Of a DNA stretch of 64,000 bases, positions 33,757 to 43,672 are shown piece after piece; position 1 is the first letter of the stretch, and each line of letters starts with the position of its first letter. The stretch covers positions 372,001 through 436,000 of the forward strand of contig NZ_FPHO01000003.1 in the NCBI RefSeq assembly GCF_900117455.1. The letters are read 5' to 3'. Source of the stretch: Hyphomicrobium sp. CS1GBMeth3 (GTDB taxonomy: Bacteria; Pseudomonadota; Alphaproteobacteria; Rhizobiales; Hyphomicrobiaceae). Under the pieces are notes generated by a model, which worked only from the letters and a program-made list of their open reading frames with translations, was not told the origin of the DNA and ran no database searches. The translations under genes were made by a program, and so were the position numbers.

Positions 33757-34511
33757 AGCCGACGCCCCTGGCCGGGAATGATCACCATGGCGAAATACGT
33801 CCCTTCGATATCATCGCACTGGCTAAGCGGCAGAATGCGCTCGTCCTCCATCGTGCCCCGCTCGACGTAGATCGCGCGTTCGCTCAGACCGGCGATATCG
33901 ACCGCGCGACGCACCTTGGCGAGGTTGCGCCCGATCTTCATGATCACCGCCGCATCGGACGACGCAAGACGCTGTGCGAGACTGGCCTCATCGAGCGTCC
34001 CGGGCACGACCGTCAGAATGTCGTCACCCCAGGTGATAGGCGCGTTTGCCCGCGTCCAGCATCCCGACATGCCCGTGACGCCCGGCACGACCTCGACCGG
34101 CACGATGGCGTCCAACCGCCGCCACATGTGCATGAACGAGCCGTAAAAGAACGGATCGCCCTCTGCCAGCAGGCCCACGGAATGACCGCTCTTGAGCTCC
34201 CGCTCGATCGCGTCAGCGGTCTCTCGATAGAACGCGGCGATCTGCGTCTGATAGTCCGGGTGCTCGGCCGGAATCTCGTCGGTCACGGGATAGACGAACT
34301 TCAGCTCGCGCCGCGTATCATCAACGAGCCCCGAGACGATCTTGCGAGCGTTTCCCTGCCGGCCCTTCTTGGCGAAGTAGGCAAGCACATCGACCGAGCG
34401 CACCAGCGCGGCCGCGCGGAGCGTCAGATAGCGCGCGTCGCCGGGGCCGACGCCGATGCCGTACAGCGTGCCGGCCTTTGCCGTTCCAGCGATGTCCTCA
34501 AGAGGGATCAT
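33753..34511 (-). CDS. cobI: Precorrin-2 C20-methyltransferase CobI
   Basis: 252 residues. Blocks: [59 protein letters not shown] and [20 protein letters not shown], all typical of CobI/CbiL. It adds the C-20 methyl group that is later lost at ring contraction. Start overlaps the cobH stop by 4 nt (ATGA). Confidence 0.95.
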   Translation of the reverse strand: MIPLEDIAGTAKAGTLYGIGVGPGDARYLTLRAAALVRSVDVLAYFAKKGRQGNARKIVSGLVDDTRRELKFVYPVTDEIPAEHPDYQTQIAAFYRETADAIERELKSGHSVGLLAEGDPFFYGSFMHMWRRLDAIVPVEVVPGVTGMSGCWTRANAPITWGDDILTVVPGTLDEASLAQRLASSDAAVIMKIGRNLAKVRRAVDIAGLSERAIYVERGTMEDERILPLSQCDDIEGTYFAMVIIPGQGRRL

Positions 34512-35140
34512 TCGGTCTCACTTGCGAGCGCGTTGATCGCGGCAGCGGCCATTGCGCTACCGCCTTTTCGGCCCGCGACGATCAGATACGGGCAATGGCC
34601 GGAGGCCCTCAAAGCCTCCTTGGATTCAGCCGCGCCGACGAAGCCGACGGGAATTCCGATGATCGCTGCCGGACGCGGCGCGCCTTCGTCCAACATTTCA
34701 AGCAGCCGGAACAGCGCCGTTGGCGCATTCCCGATCGCAACCACCGCGCCGCCGAGCAACGGCCGCCACAGCTCGAGAGCCGCCGCCGAACGCGTCGTTT
34801 GCAGGCGATCTGCAATCTCGGGCACCGCCGGATCGCCGAGTGAACAGATAACGGCGTTATCGGCCGGCAGGCGGCTGCGCGTGACGCCGTACGCCACCAT
34901 GTTCGCGTCGCAAAGGATCGGCGCCCCTACAAGCAGAGCAGCGCGAGCGGCCGACGCGAAGTCGTCCGACATGAGGATGTCGGACGCGATCTCAACCATG
35001 CCGGAAGCATGGATGATACGCACGGCCACTTTCTCCGCATGGCCCGCAAAGCGCGAGAGATCGGCCTCCGCCCGAATGATGGAGAACGAGTTGCGGTAGA
35101 TCTCCGGTCCATCGCGGAGATAGGAGCGCTCTTGCTGCAT
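34508..35140 (-). CDS. cobH: Precorrin-8X methylmutase CobH
   Basis: 210 residues from the ATG at 35140, the usual family length; an in-frame extension to 35263 runs into cobG. It has [20 protein letters not shown] at the N-terminus, then the catalytic-histidine block [11 protein letters not shown], and [20 protein letters not shown] and [17 protein letters not shown]. It moves the C-11 methyl to C-12 to give hydrogenobyrinic acid. It follows the cobG stop by 4 nt. Confidence 0.95.
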   Translation of the reverse strand: MQQERSYLRDGPEIYRNSFSIIRAEADLSRFAGHAEKVAVRIIHASGMVEIASDILMSDDFASAARAALLVGAPILCDANMVAYGVTRSRLPADNAVICSLGDPAVPEIADRLQTTRSAAALELWRPLLGGAVVAIGNAPTALFRLLEMLDEGAPRPAAIIGIPVGFVGAAESKEALRASGHCPYLIVAGRKGGSAMAAAAINALASETE

Positions 35141-35144
35141 GAGG

Positions 35145-36434
35145 TCAGGCTCCAGACCTGAGAATAGCGGGAAGATCGTTGAGATCGGCTGGCGCGAGAT
35201 ACGCATTGGGCGCTGTCGCGGCGGTGCCGTGGCGGACAATACCGAAGCCGCCCGAACCTGCAACCAGCACCAGATCGGCGGACCGCGAGCGGGCGCATCC
35301 CTTGGCGCATCCCGAGACGTGCGCGGATGAGACGCCGGGCAACGGCATCATCGCGGCGATGCGGCGTGCGGCCGCCCGCGTATCCCCACACGCGGAACGG
35401 CAAGCCGGGGCACCCGGACACGCATCGATCGCTATGATGGGATCTGCCGGAACCGTCACGAGCCCGTAGTCGCGCGCCGTCGAACTGAGCGCCACGGCAG
35501 CATCACGATCAGGCACCGCCGCGTAGAGCACACGCCACGGCGACACGCGGAAGGCAGTGACAGCATGATCGCCTGCCGTGCTTGCAATCAACGCCAGCGT
35601 CTCAGCCGTAAGACGCCCGAACGGCGCGCCTAAACCGACCGCAATCATCTCACCACGCGCTTCGATAAGCCCTACGCGATCCGAAGCGGAGACATCGACG
35701 GAGGCATGATCGATCGCAGATCCATCATCACCAAGCGCTGACCGCAGTGAGACGAATGCGCTCTCGTCGAGATCGCGTATTCGCGCACGCGGCAATTTGG
35801 GTAACACAACGAACGCCCGCGCCAAACGCACAGCAGCGGTGACCGCCTCGTCACGATCGAGCACGCATAGCCATCGCGTACCCTCCACCGTATCGACGCC
35901 CAGCGCGATCCCAACACGCCCCTCGGCGGCAACGGCTTTGAACCGGATATCCGCGCGCTCGCCATCGAGCCCCAGCAGACCACCGCCGTCGACAGAGAAC
36001 CCGAACTTTCCCGGCAGCGACCACAGCGCGGGCATATCGGCCAAAGCCTGTTCCAACGCCGCTGCGATCGGGCGCACGTCGCAGATCTCTGTCGGGTCGA
36101 TCCCGGCCAGCGGGCTCACTATGACATTGCGCACGGCCTCCGCGTGGGCATGCGCATCCATCAAGCCGGCGCCCGATAAGGCTGCCCACACTTCAGGAAG
36201 AGCGCACGCATCGATCCCTCGGATCTGCAGGTTGGCGCGGCGCGTGAGATCGATGTGGCCATTGCCATGGCGCGTCGCCACCTCACAGAGCGCCAACACC
36301 TGAGCAACGCTGATCGCCCCGCAGCGCGGACGCACACGCACGATCAGGCCGTCCCCGGTCTGCATGGGCCTCAGCGCCCCAGGGCACCAGCCCTTGACCG
36401 ACGCGGGCTCAGCCATAGCCCCGATCGCGCTCAT
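35145..36434 (-). CDS. cobG: Precorrin-3B synthase CobG
   Basis: 429 residues, related to sulfite/nitrite reductases. N-terminal block [33 protein letters not shown] in the ferredoxin-like half, and C-terminal 4Fe-4S cysteines in [20 protein letters not shown] and [12 protein letters not shown]. It hydroxylates precorrin-3A using O2, so it marks the oxygen-dependent route. Start overlaps the cobN stop by 4 nt. Confidence 0.92.
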   Translation of the reverse strand: MSAIGAMAEPASVKGWCPGALRPMQTGDGLIVRVRPRCGAISVAQVLALCEVATRHGNGHIDLTRRANLQIRGIDACALPEVWAALSGAGLMDAHAHAEAVRNVIVSPLAGIDPTEICDVRPIAAALEQALADMPALWSLPGKFGFSVDGGGLLGLDGERADIRFKAVAAEGRVGIALGVDTVEGTRWLCVLDRDEAVTAAVRLARAFVVLPKLPRARIRDLDESAFVSLRSALGDDGSAIDHASVDVSASDRVGLIEARGEMIAVGLGAPFGRLTAETLALIASTAGDHAVTAFRVSPWRVLYAAVPDRDAAVALSSTARDYGLVTVPADPIIAIDACPGAPACRSACGDTRAAARRIAAMMPLPGVSSAHVSGCAKGCARSRSADLVLVAGSGGFGIVRHGTAATAPNAYLAPADLNDLPAILRSGA

Positions 36435-39400
36435 GACGTGACCTCAGCGGCAGTCGATCTTCCACGCGATCCAGCCAGCACATGCGCAAGCTCGGCGTGC
36501 ACGGCGTTGCGGCGCGGCGTCCAGAGGCGCCGATCAATCGCATCCTTAAGGCGCGCAGAAATGGCCCGCATGGCAGGCGCGTTGAGCTCCATCAGCGTCG
36601 CGAGGCGCGCCTCATCGACAATGACACAGTCATGAACGGCATCGAACAGATGATCACCAATAATGCCGGCCGTGGCCGCGAAGGCATAAAGAGCATCGAC
36701 GCCCTGCGCGATCTCGGCGACACCGCGATGCCCGTGCCCGATCATGCCTGCGAGCCAGCGCGAATTGGTTAGCCGGCCGCGCACGATGCGCACGATCTCC
36801 TCCTCGATCGTGCGGGCACGCGGTGCCTCCGGCCGGCTCGTGTCGAGATGATAGAGAGACGGAGAGCGCCCCAACTGCGCGGCAGCTGCCGCGAAACCGC
36901 CGGCGAAATCGGCAACACCATCGCCGTCGAGCAGATCACGCTCGCGGTCGTCCTGCGGATGCACCAGCGCATCTGCCGCAGCAACGAGGCCCGCGAACTC
37001 CTGCGGCGCAGACCGCTCGGCGCCATCGCCACCATAGGCGTGCGAAGATGTTTCGAGATACGCTTCAGCCAGATCGTTGCGCGTGGCCCAAGGGCCATCA
37101 AGTGCCGCAGAGGCGGCACCTGCGCCATACGTCCCGGGCTCACCACCGAAGATGCGCGCGAGGCTCGCGCCCTTGCGCCGGGCAGCCGCCGGCGGGTTCC
37201 AGTCGTCCGGCTCGTCTCGCTCGGCAACAAGGCGCACCGCGAGGTCGAACAGCGCAATCTGTGCCGGAAAGATGTCGCGAAACGAACCCGAGATACGTAA
37301 CGTGACGTCGATGCGGGGACGCTCGAGCTTGGCCATCGGCAACACCTCGATGCCGATCACGCGGTTCGAGCCGTCGTCCCATTTCGGCCGAGCGCCTAGG
37401 AAAGCGAGCGCCTGAGCGAGATCGTCGCCACCCGTGCGCAGCGAAGCCGAGGCCCAGAGATCGAGCATCAGCGCCCGCGGATAGTCGCCGTGATCCTGAA
37501 GGTAACGGCGCACCACCTCATCGGCCGCGCGCCCTCCTACGATGGCGGCGGTGCGCGTTGGCACCGCACGCGGATCGATCGTCGTGAGATTGCGTCCCGT
37601 CGGCAGCACGTCACGCCGTCCGCGCGTGGGCGCGCCAGACGGACCCGGCGCAACGCGGCGCCCATCGAGCGCAGCGAGCAGCGCCTCGCGCTCGTGGCGC
37701 GCGCAATCGGCAATAGCCGCCTCAACCACCGCAACGTCGGCGTTAGCCGATGCACGAGCAATGGCGTTTGCCAGAGCGGCGCATGCCTCCGCGGACTGCT
37801 CTCGTCCAAAGACATGGAGATGGTCGCGGATCGCAAGATCCTTGATATCGCAGAGCTGAGCGTCGAGCTTGGCGATGGCCTCACGCGGCGCGTCCGTCTT
37901 CTCGAGACCGCAATCCTTGGCGAGACCTGAGCGCCAAGCGCGATCGAGGATCTCGCGTTCGAGGATAGCGATGCGGCGCCGGTCGACGCCATCGGCTTCG
38001 GCATACTCCTCGATCAAGCCTTCGAGCTCACCGAGCGGTCCCTCGAGCCCGGCTTCGCACAAGGGCGGCGTCATGTGGCCAATGGTAACGGCGGAGATGC
38101 GCCGTTTGGCCTGCACCGCTTCGCCTGGGTTGTTGACGATGAACGGGTAGATGACGGGGATCGGCCCCAGCACGGCCTCAGGAAAACACGTCTCCGAAAG
38201 CGCCAGCGCCTTACCGGGCAGCCATTCGAGCGTTCCGTGCGTGCCCATGTGCACGAGTGCGTCGATCCGCTCCTGCTCGCGCAGCCAGGCATAAAGCGCC
38301 ACATAAGCGTGCCGCGGCGGAAGTTGTAGATCGTGGTAGGCGGTTTTACGGTCGCCATGCGCGCCACGGTCGGGCTGCAGCCCGACAACAAGATTGCCGT
38401 GCCAAATACACGAGTAACGGAAATGTCCGTCGCGGAAGCTCGGATCGTCTTCCGCCGCGCCCCATGCACCGGCAAGCACGCCCTGGATCTCCGGTGGCAA
38501 GCGGGCAAAGTGGCGCTTATACCAATCGAGCGGCACTTCGATCAGATCAGACGGCGCCGCTCCGGAAAGTTGCGCGATCAGGCCGCTAGCTTCTATTGGC
38601 TCTGCGCCGACAGCGTAGCCCTCCCCACCGAGCGCGGCCACGATCTCGACGACGCTTTCAGCCGTATCGAGCCCGCAGGCGTAGCCCGTTCGCCCTGCGC
38701 GATTGGGATAGTCGGAAAGCAGCAGCGCAAGCTTGCGCTCCGACCGCGGCTTGCGACGCAAACGAACCCACGCCGCAGCAATATCCGCCACGAACGCGAC
38801 GCGACCGGCATCCGGCTCATGCACGACGCGCGCATACTCAAGCCCCGCTTCGGCCACAAGATCAGCCTTGAAGGAAACAGCACGCGTGAACAGACGACCG
38901 TCGAGCTCGGGCAGCACGACGTTCATGGCAAGGTCGCTTGGCGACAATCCACGCGATGCCCCAGTCCAGGCGCTATGCGGATGCCCTGCAAGCGCAACCT
39001 GCAGCACCGGACAATCGGCAGCATCGAGCAGCGTCGTCTCGTCTGCGCGTAACGCCGAGAACGCCGTCGCATTGAGGATGACATCCGGCCGGACGCGGGC
39101 GATGAGGTCCGCAACGGGCTGTGCAACCTCCGGATCCTTGAGGCTCGTGACCGCGACCGCAACGGCATGGTGGCCACGCGTAGCAAGTGCCTCCACAAGC
39201 GCGGTGATCGGCTGATAGTCACCGGCCAGCAGGCTTGCGCGGTAGAAAACGACGAGCGCAACAGGCTTTCCCTGCACCGCATCGACATGGGCCAGAGGAA
39301 CAGTGTCGCCATTCGGGGACAACGCGAGCGCAGCGTCCAACCCCACCGGCGGCCCCGCTGTGACATCAGCGCCAAGCAACTGGCACGCATAGAGCAGGAG

Positions 39401-39856
39401 ATTGCGCGCATTGGCCGGCCCGCCAGCCCGAAAGTAACGCTCGAACGCCGCCAGCGCATCACGCGACACGGTCGAGATCGCGTCGAGCCGCGGATCGCGC
39501 CGATCGTCGCCCGGCAGCGCAACAAACAGGATTTGCCGCTTACGTGCCGCCTCAGCAATCTGCTCGAAACCGTAGCGCCAGTAGTCGAGACCGCCGAGAC
39601 CGCGCACGATCACGAGGCGCGCACCTGCGATCACGCGCTCGATGTAGAGATCCACCGACATAGGGTGACGCAGCTTCTTGAGGCTTGCAAGCCGCAAGGT
39701 CGGAAAGCGCGACGGGTTTTCGCTCCAGACTGCTGCCAGTGCCGAGAGATCGCTATCGCTGAACGACAAGACGACGACGTCGGCGGGCGTCTGACCCAGA
39801 TCGACCGCACCGTCTATCTCATCCAGCGAACCTGTCTCGACTGCGAGCAGATGCAT
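36431..39856 (-). CDS. cobN: Aerobic cobaltochelatase subunit CobN
   Basis: 1141 residues, a little shorter than the more usual ~1250. It is the large subunit that binds hydrogenobyrinic acid a,c-diamide while CobS/CobT supply ATP-driven cobalt insertion. Visible family blocks include ARLVIVRGLGGLDYWRYGFE, VVFYRASLLAGDYQPITALV, HMGTHGTLEWLPGKALALSE, YPFIVNNPGEAVQAKRRISA, and SSHAYGGDGAERSAPQEFAG near the end. Magnesium chelatase BchH is the main relative, but the cob neighbours fix the identity. cobS and cobT are not in the window. Confidence 0.95.
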   Translation of the reverse strand: MHLLAVETGSLDEIDGAVDLGQTPADVVVLSFSDSDLSALAAVWSENPSRFPTLRLASLKKLRHPMSVDLYIERVIAGARLVIVRGLGGLDYWRYGFEQIAEAARKRQILFVALPGDDRRDPRLDAISTVSRDALAAFERYFRAGGPANARNLLLYACQLLGADVTAGPPVGLDAALALSPNGDTVPLAHVDAVQGKPVALVVFYRASLLAGDYQPITALVEALATRGHHAVAVAVTSLKDPEVAQPVADLIARVRPDVILNATAFSALRADETTLLDAADCPVLQVALAGHPHSAWTGASRGLSPSDLAMNVVLPELDGRLFTRAVSFKADLVAEAGLEYARVVHEPDAGRVAFVADIAAAWVRLRRKPRSERKLALLLSDYPNRAGRTGYACGLDTAESVVEIVAALGGEGYAVGAEPIEASGLIAQLSGAAPSDLIEVPLDWYKRHFARLPPEIQGVLAGAWGAAEDDPSFRDGHFRYSCIWHGNLVVGLQPDRGAHGDRKTAYHDLQLPPRHAYVALYAWLREQERIDALVHMGTHGTLEWLPGKALALSETCFPEAVLGPIPVIYPFIVNNPGEAVQAKRRISAVTIGHMTPPLCEAGLEGPLGELEGLIEEYAEADGVDRRRIAILEREILDRAWRSGLAKDCGLEKTDAPREAIAKLDAQLCDIKDLAIRDHLHVFGREQSAEACAALANAIARASANADVAVVEAAIADCARHEREALLAALDGRRVAPGPSGAPTRGRRDVLPTGRNLTTIDPRAVPTRTAAIVGGRAADEVVRRYLQDHGDYPRALMLDLWASASLRTGGDDLAQALAFLGARPKWDDGSNRVIGIEVLPMAKLERPRIDVTLRISGSFRDIFPAQIALFDLAVRLVAERDEPDDWNPPAAARRKGASLARIFGGEPGTYGAGAASAALDGPWATRNDLAEAYLETSSHAYGGDGAERSAPQEFAGLVAAADALVHPQDDRERDLLDGDGVADFAGGFAAAAAQLGRSPSLYHLDTSRPEAPRARTIEEEIVRIVRGRLTNSRWLAGMIGHGHRGVAEIAQGVDALYAFAATAGIIGDHLFDAVHDCVIVDEARLATLMELNAPAMRAISARLKDAIDRRLWTPRRNAVHAELAHVLAGSRGRSTAAEVTS

Positions 39857-39865
39857 TCGTCAACC

Positions 39866-40903
39866 TTACCCGCTCCCGATCGCTAGGGCGATGGCCTCGC
39901 GATCGAGGCCCTTCTGGCCGATGACGACGAGGCGGCCCTGACGCGGCTCCTCGGGTCGCCAGGGGCGATCAAACTGGTGTTGCAAACGCGAGCCGACGCC
40001 CTGGATCAAGAGGCGCATCGGCTTGCCCCTGACCTCAGCGAAACCCTTGATACGCAGGATATCGTGGGCATCAGCGGCGAGACGGATGCGCTCCAGAAGC
40101 GCCTCGGCGCCATCGAGCGTCGGAATCTCGACAAAGAACGTGTCGAAATCGTCGTGATCGTGCTCTGCCTCGTTGTCGTGATGCGACGGGCGCGCGGCCA
40201 GATCTGTTTCCGCCGCGGCACCTAGGCCCAGCAGCACGTTGGCATCGAGCTGCCCTCCCGTGGTCTCCACGACCTTCACCGCGCGCGGCACGGCGACCTT
40301 GATATCGCTCGCGACCTTATCCCGCTCGGCCGCCGTCATAAGGTCCGTCTTGTTGAGCACGATCAGATCAGCGCAGAGCAACTGATCCTCGAAGACTTCC
40401 TCGAGCGGGTTCTCGTGATCGACTGAAATATCTCCGACCCGCTGTGCAGCCAGCGCCTCTGGATCATCGGCGAAGCGACCCGCCGCAACGGCCGCGCCGT
40501 CGACAACGGCGATGACGCCATCGACGGTCACGCGTGAGGCGATAGCCGGCCAATTGAACGCCTGCACCAGCGGCTTGGGCAGCGCCAAACCTGAGGTCTC
40601 AATGAGAATGTGCTCGGGCGGCTCCGGCAGCGCCAACAAGCTTTCGAGCGCCGGCACGAAATCGTCGGCCACCGTGCAGCAGATGCAGCCGTTCGACAGC
40701 TCGACGATGCGGTCCTCGCTGCAGCTCTCGATGCCGCATCCCTTGAGGATCTCGCCGTCGATGCCGACGTCACCAAACTCATTGACGACCACGGCGAGAC
40801 GCCGGCCTGCCCCGTTCTGCAGGATGTTGCGCACGAGCGTCGTTTTGCCGGCACCGAGGAAGCCGGTCACGATGCTGCACGGAACTTTCGCGAGCGCGGT
40901 CAT
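39866..40903 (-). CDS. cobW: Cobalamin biosynthesis GTPase CobW
   Basis: 345 residues from the ATG at 40903. G1 P-loop SIVTGFLGAGKTTLVRNILQ, the metal-binding C-x-C-C motif in NGCICCTVADDF, G4-type LNKTDL, and a His/Asp-rich loop HHDNEAEHDHDDFD that could hold cobalt or zinc. COG0523 GTPases deliver metal to target enzymes; CobW is thought to supply cobalt for the pathway. It sits between the DUF1636 gene (4-nt overlap) and cobN (9-nt gap), so a role as metallochaperone for CobN is likely. Confidence 0.93.
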   Translation of the reverse strand: MTALAKVPCSIVTGFLGAGKTTLVRNILQNGAGRRLAVVVNEFGDVGIDGEILKGCGIESCSEDRIVELSNGCICCTVADDFVPALESLLALPEPPEHILIETSGLALPKPLVQAFNWPAIASRVTVDGVIAVVDGAAVAAGRFADDPEALAAQRVGDISVDHENPLEEVFEDQLLCADLIVLNKTDLMTAAERDKVASDIKVAVPRAVKVVETTGGQLDANVLLGLGAAAETDLAARPSHHDNEAEHDHDDFDTFFVEIPTLDGAEALLERIRLAADAHDILRIKGFAEVRGKPMRLLIQGVGSRLQHQFDRPWRPEEPRQGRLVVIGQKGLDREAIALAIGSG

Positions 40904-41295
40904 GAGGGATCTTGCTCCGGATGAGAAAAGCCGAGCGGTGGCACGCGAGCGACGACCCCCTTGCGGAAAGCCTCGGGCCGCTCCTTCCACGGGATGATAC
41001 CGTTGTTCGATTCCTGGAACGCGCGGGCCGACGCAACGATCTGGTCGAGATGCGTCTTGGTATCGAGATTGCCGATCAGATAGGTCCACTTGTCGGCACC
41101 GACGAGCGCGATCGTGCTTGGGCGATTGCACACCGCCAAACACTCGACCGGCGTTACCGTGATGGCCGCATCAGACGAGAGACGCTCCTGCAGAGCATCG
41201 ACGAGCTGACGACCCGGCAAGTGAAAGCCCTCGCCATCCGGGTTCGCCCGCCGGCAGGAAACGCATACGAATACGGTTACGGGGGTCTCTGTCAT
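40900..41295 (-). CDS. DUF1636 ferredoxin-like protein
   Basis: 131 residues from the ATG at 41295. N-terminal C-x-x-C (VFVCVSCRRANPDGEG) and a second pair in VTPVECLAVCNRPSTIALVG fit a thioredoxin-fold [2Fe-2S] ferredoxin of the DUF1636 family. The C-terminus is FRKGVVARVPPLGFSHPEQD. These genes often accompany cobW/cobN in alphaproteobacteria. It may pass electrons or bind metal during corrin synthesis; the exact role is unknown. It overlaps the cobW start by 4 nt and lies 8 nt after cbtA. Confidence 0.85.
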   Translation of the reverse strand: MTETPVTVFVCVSCRRANPDGEGFHLPGRQLVDALQERLSSDAAITVTPVECLAVCNRPSTIALVGADKWTYLIGNLDTKTHLDQIVASARAFQESNNGIIPWKERPEAFRKGVVARVPPLGFSHPEQDPS

Positions 41296-41303
41296 CGCCT
41301 CGC

Positions 41304-42056
41304 CTACGCCTCGGCCACGACAGGGCTTTCGTTCCTTTGCCAGAACCAGCCGACCAGAGCGCCGGTCAGCGCCCACAGCACGGCATGCACAGCCAGGGAA
41401 GCGGACGCAAAACGCGCCGCGAGCTCGGCGGGAACACGGCTCGCCTCCACCTCCGCGGGATGCGGCGCGCCGATCGCATGTGGCAAGACGAGCAGCGCGA
41501 TGCCGAGCGCCGGAAGCCCGAACCCGGGAGACCGCAGAACGAGCCACAGACCAGCCGCAGTGGCGACCGCAGTCCCGATCCACCACACTTGCCGATCGAT
41601 AAGATCCGCCGCCAGCATGCCCGGCAGCTCGGGTGGAAGCCCGAGAGCCGGCGCAAGCCCGGTCACGACAAAACCACCGGCCGCCCATGCGAGCGCGCGC
41701 CGCGTATCGATGGATTCGCCGGACACCAGCAGTGCGGCGAGCAGCAGGAACGCGAATCCGACCGCCGTCGCAACCGTGACCGTGCTCGTGTAGAACGTGC
41801 GCTCGAAGCCGTCAGCCGGTGCCCACGCGCCTTCCTCGCCCTCGGCACCATCGTTCCCCGCATGCGCGAGAATGAGACGAGCGCCGTACATCTCGACAGT
41901 GGGGGCTCGCACCGATGCGTGATGATGGGCGGCCGCGCCCTCATAGGCCTCGGCAGCAATGATCAGAGGCGTCGTCGTGAAATGCTGCAGGACGGCTACG
42001 ACCAAGCCAGCAGCAAAACCGGCCGCGAGCGCGGCCGCCAAAAGGCGTGTGATCAT
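41304..42056 (-). CDS. cbtA: Cobalt transporter subunit CbtA
   Basis: 250 residues with about five membrane helices (LLAAALAAGFAAGLVVAVLQ, VGFAFLLLAALLVS, AGGFVVTGLAPALGLPPELP, and two more). The first loop carries HHHASVRAP, a likely metal site. The family is predicted to import cobalt with the small His-rich CbtB, and is typically under B12 riboswitch control, as here. It starts 12 nt after the cbtB stop. Confidence 0.92.
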   Translation of the reverse strand: MITRLLAAALAAGFAAGLVVAVLQHFTTTPLIIAAEAYEGAAAHHHASVRAPTVEMYGARLILAHAGNDGAEGEEGAWAPADGFERTFYTSTVTVATAVGFAFLLLAALLVSGESIDTRRALAWAAGGFVVTGLAPALGLPPELPGMLAADLIDRQVWWIGTAVATAAGLWLVLRSPGFGLPALGIALLVLPHAIGAPHPAEVEASRVPAELAARFASASLAVHAVLWALTGALVGWFWQRNESPVVAEA

Positions 42057-42068
42057 GCCAACCCTCGC

Positions 42069-42254
42069 TTAGTGACAAGGAAAGCTGAGAGCGTGGCGCG
42101 TATCGTGGCCGGCGTTATGGAGCGTCGACGAGTGTGAGAATCCCGCCGTAAAGACCAAGGCCACACCCACAAAAAGTGCGATAGCGGCAGCCTTCAGCGT
42201 TTCTGATCTCCGCCCGGCGGCAGAGAGAGTCGTCGTATAGGATTGTGCGTTCAC
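42069..42254 (-). CDS. cbtB: Cobalt transporter subunit CbtB
   Basis: 61 residues from a GTG at 42254, chosen because AAGGAGA lies 7 nt upstream; an in-frame ATG at 42287 has no such site. One membrane helix (TLKAAAIALFVGVALVFTAG) is followed by a His-rich tail FSHSSTLHNAGHDTRHALSF ending PCH, the expected metal-binding signature. First gene of the riboswitch-led operon that continues through cbtA, cobW and cobN. Confidence 0.9.
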   Translation of the reverse strand: MNAQSYTTTLSAAGRRSETLKAAAIALFVGVALVFTAGFSHSSTLHNAGHDTRHALSFPCH

Positions 42255-42271
42255 GAGCGTTCTCCTTGACC

Positions 42272-42284
42272 ACCCCTCCGGGGT
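42272..42284 (-). promoter_or_regulatory. Small hairpin just upstream of the cbtB SD
   Basis: ACCCC-GGA-GGGGT, a 5-bp stem with a 3-nt loop, ends about 4 nt before AAGGAGA on the minus strand. Unlike the hairpins before the two receptor genes it does not cover the SD, so its part in control is uncertain. Confidence 0.4.
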
Positions 42285-42302
42285 CATATGAGCGTCAGTA
42301 TT

Positions 42303-42470
42303 CTGGACGGCCGGTCTCCTGGCTTTCGGGTCGCCGCGCCTGGCCGCCTTCCCGGTTTCCCAGTGGCATTCCGACCAAGCACTCGCCGATTACAGTTGCG
42401 GGGGCAGCTGCGGCATTGCCCAAGTGGCGCACCGCATTCCCGTGATCCTCTTGCGAGGAACCGTCCAGGG
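42303..42470 (-). promoter_or_regulatory. Cobalamin riboswitch aptamer upstream of cbtB
   Basis: Minus strand shows GACGGTTCCTC, GGATCACGGGAATGCGGTGC, CTGCCCCCGCAACTGTAATC, ATGCCACTGGGAAACCGGGA and the B12 box AAGCCAGGAGACCGGCC, in the canonical order. It is shorter than the other two and lacks their conserved ~105-nt extension. It should switch off cobalt import and corrin synthesis when cobalamin is plentiful. Confidence 0.95.
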
Positions 42471-42472
42471 TT

Positions 42473-42501
42473 TGATAGAAGCACCCGTAGTGCGGCGTCA
42501 A
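42473..42501 (-). promoter_or_regulatory. Promoter of the cbtB-cob operon
   Basis: Minus-strand TTGACG (42496-42501), a 17-nt spacer, then CTATCA (42473-42478), just upstream of the aptamer. The cobC promoter has almost the same boxes and spacing. Confidence 0.6.
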
Positions 42502-42536
42502 CGGAAATCCGGCGAGGCGCGATGCCCCGCCCTCGT

Positions 42537-43553
42537 TTATGCTCGGGCTGCTTCCAAAAGCGCCCGCTCGAGACGCTGCCACGCGTCGTTCGTCCCCGGG
42601 AGACCGAAACGTAGCCACGTCGGCCAGTCCGTGAACCTCCGGACATGAATGCCCCCCCGACCAAGCGCATCAACCACGCGTGCAGCTGCCGGGTGACGCG
42701 CAAGGCGGAACAACGGCGTGCCGCCAAGAACTTCGCAGCCGCTTGCCGTCAAAATGGCGTCCAATCGCCGGCTATCGGTCTCGAGCCTTGTCCGTGTCTC
42801 GCGAAGCCACCGATCATCCGCCAGAGCCGCGGCGCCAATCGTCAAGGCCGGCCCCGCAACCGCCCACGGCCCAAATGTCTCACGGAGCCTATCGGCCATG
42901 TCGGCGGCGGCGATTGCAAAGCCCAGCCGCAAGCCTGCAAGGCCGTATGTTTTGCCGAACGAGCGCAGCACAACCGTTGCCGGCGGCAAATCGGGAACGA
43001 TGCTCGCTTCCCTAGGCAGCACATCAATGAAAGCCTCATCGACGACGAGAAACCCGTCGCGCGCCGCGAGCTCCGCTGCCAACGAGTGCACCCGTTCCGG
43101 CGGATACAGCCTTCCCGTCGGATTGTTCGGATTGACCACCACGACGACGCGCGCGCCCCGCGCTGCGTCAACGTCTTGAATGTCGAACACCTCATGCCCT
43201 TCGCGTCGCCACGCGGCCGCATGCTCGGCGTAGGTCGGGCTGACGATGGCCACGTGCGTTGGCGGCACCAGCCGCGGCAGGATCTGGATCAGCGCTTGGG
43301 TGCCCGGCGCCGACACCACCATCTCAGGGCTTCTGGCGCCATAGCGACGCGCCGCAACCTCGACGAGCCTGTCTTGATCTGAGCGTTGGGGTAAACGCGC
43401 CCATGCACGCTCGTCGATAAGCGGCAGCGAATAGGCACAGGGATTGATGCCTGTCGAAAGATCGATCCACGGCTCGGGCGCACCCGGATACACGGCACGC
43501 ACCGTATCGAGATCGCCGCCGTGAAATATCGGATCGAACCGCGCGGATGTCAT
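42537..43553 (-). CDS. cobC: L-threonine-O-3-phosphate decarboxylase CobC
   Basis: 338 residues from the ATG at 43553 with AGAAGG 7 nt upstream. A PLP-dependent class I/II aminotransferase fold: FHGGDLDTVRAVYPGAPEPW, IDLSTGINPCAYSLPLID (family N-terminal block), VVVVNPNNPTGRLYPPERV, and the PLP lysine in LRSFGKTYGLAGLRLGFAIA. It makes (R)-1-amino-2-propanol phosphate for the nucleotide loop. It has its own promoter and lies upstream of, but outside, the riboswitch-led operon. Confidence 0.92.
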   Translation of the reverse strand: MTSARFDPIFHGGDLDTVRAVYPGAPEPWIDLSTGINPCAYSLPLIDERAWARLPQRSDQDRLVEVAARRYGARSPEMVVSAPGTQALIQILPRLVPPTHVAIVSPTYAEHAAAWRREGHEVFDIQDVDAARGARVVVVVNPNNPTGRLYPPERVHSLAAELAARDGFLVVDEAFIDVLPREASIVPDLPPATVVLRSFGKTYGLAGLRLGFAIAAADMADRLRETFGPWAVAGPALTIGAAALADDRWLRETRTRLETDSRRLDAILTASGCEVLGGTPLFRLARHPAAARVVDALGRGGIHVRRFTDWPTWLRFGLPGTNDAWQRLERALLEAARA

Positions 43554-43643
43554 GAGATGCCTTCTGAATGGTGCCGCATCAAGCAATCAAGCCGCAACGC
43601 GCGGCATCACGCGCAATCCCCTTGCAGAGAGCTGCATCAGGTT

Positions 43644-43672
43644 TGATAAAGGCTCACGAATTGACACGTCAA
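43644..43672 (-). promoter_or_regulatory. Promoter of cobC
   Basis: Minus-strand TTGACG (43667-43672), 17-nt spacer, TTATCA (43644-43649), about 90 nt upstream of the cobC start. Box sequence and spacing match the cbtB promoter. Confidence 0.55.
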
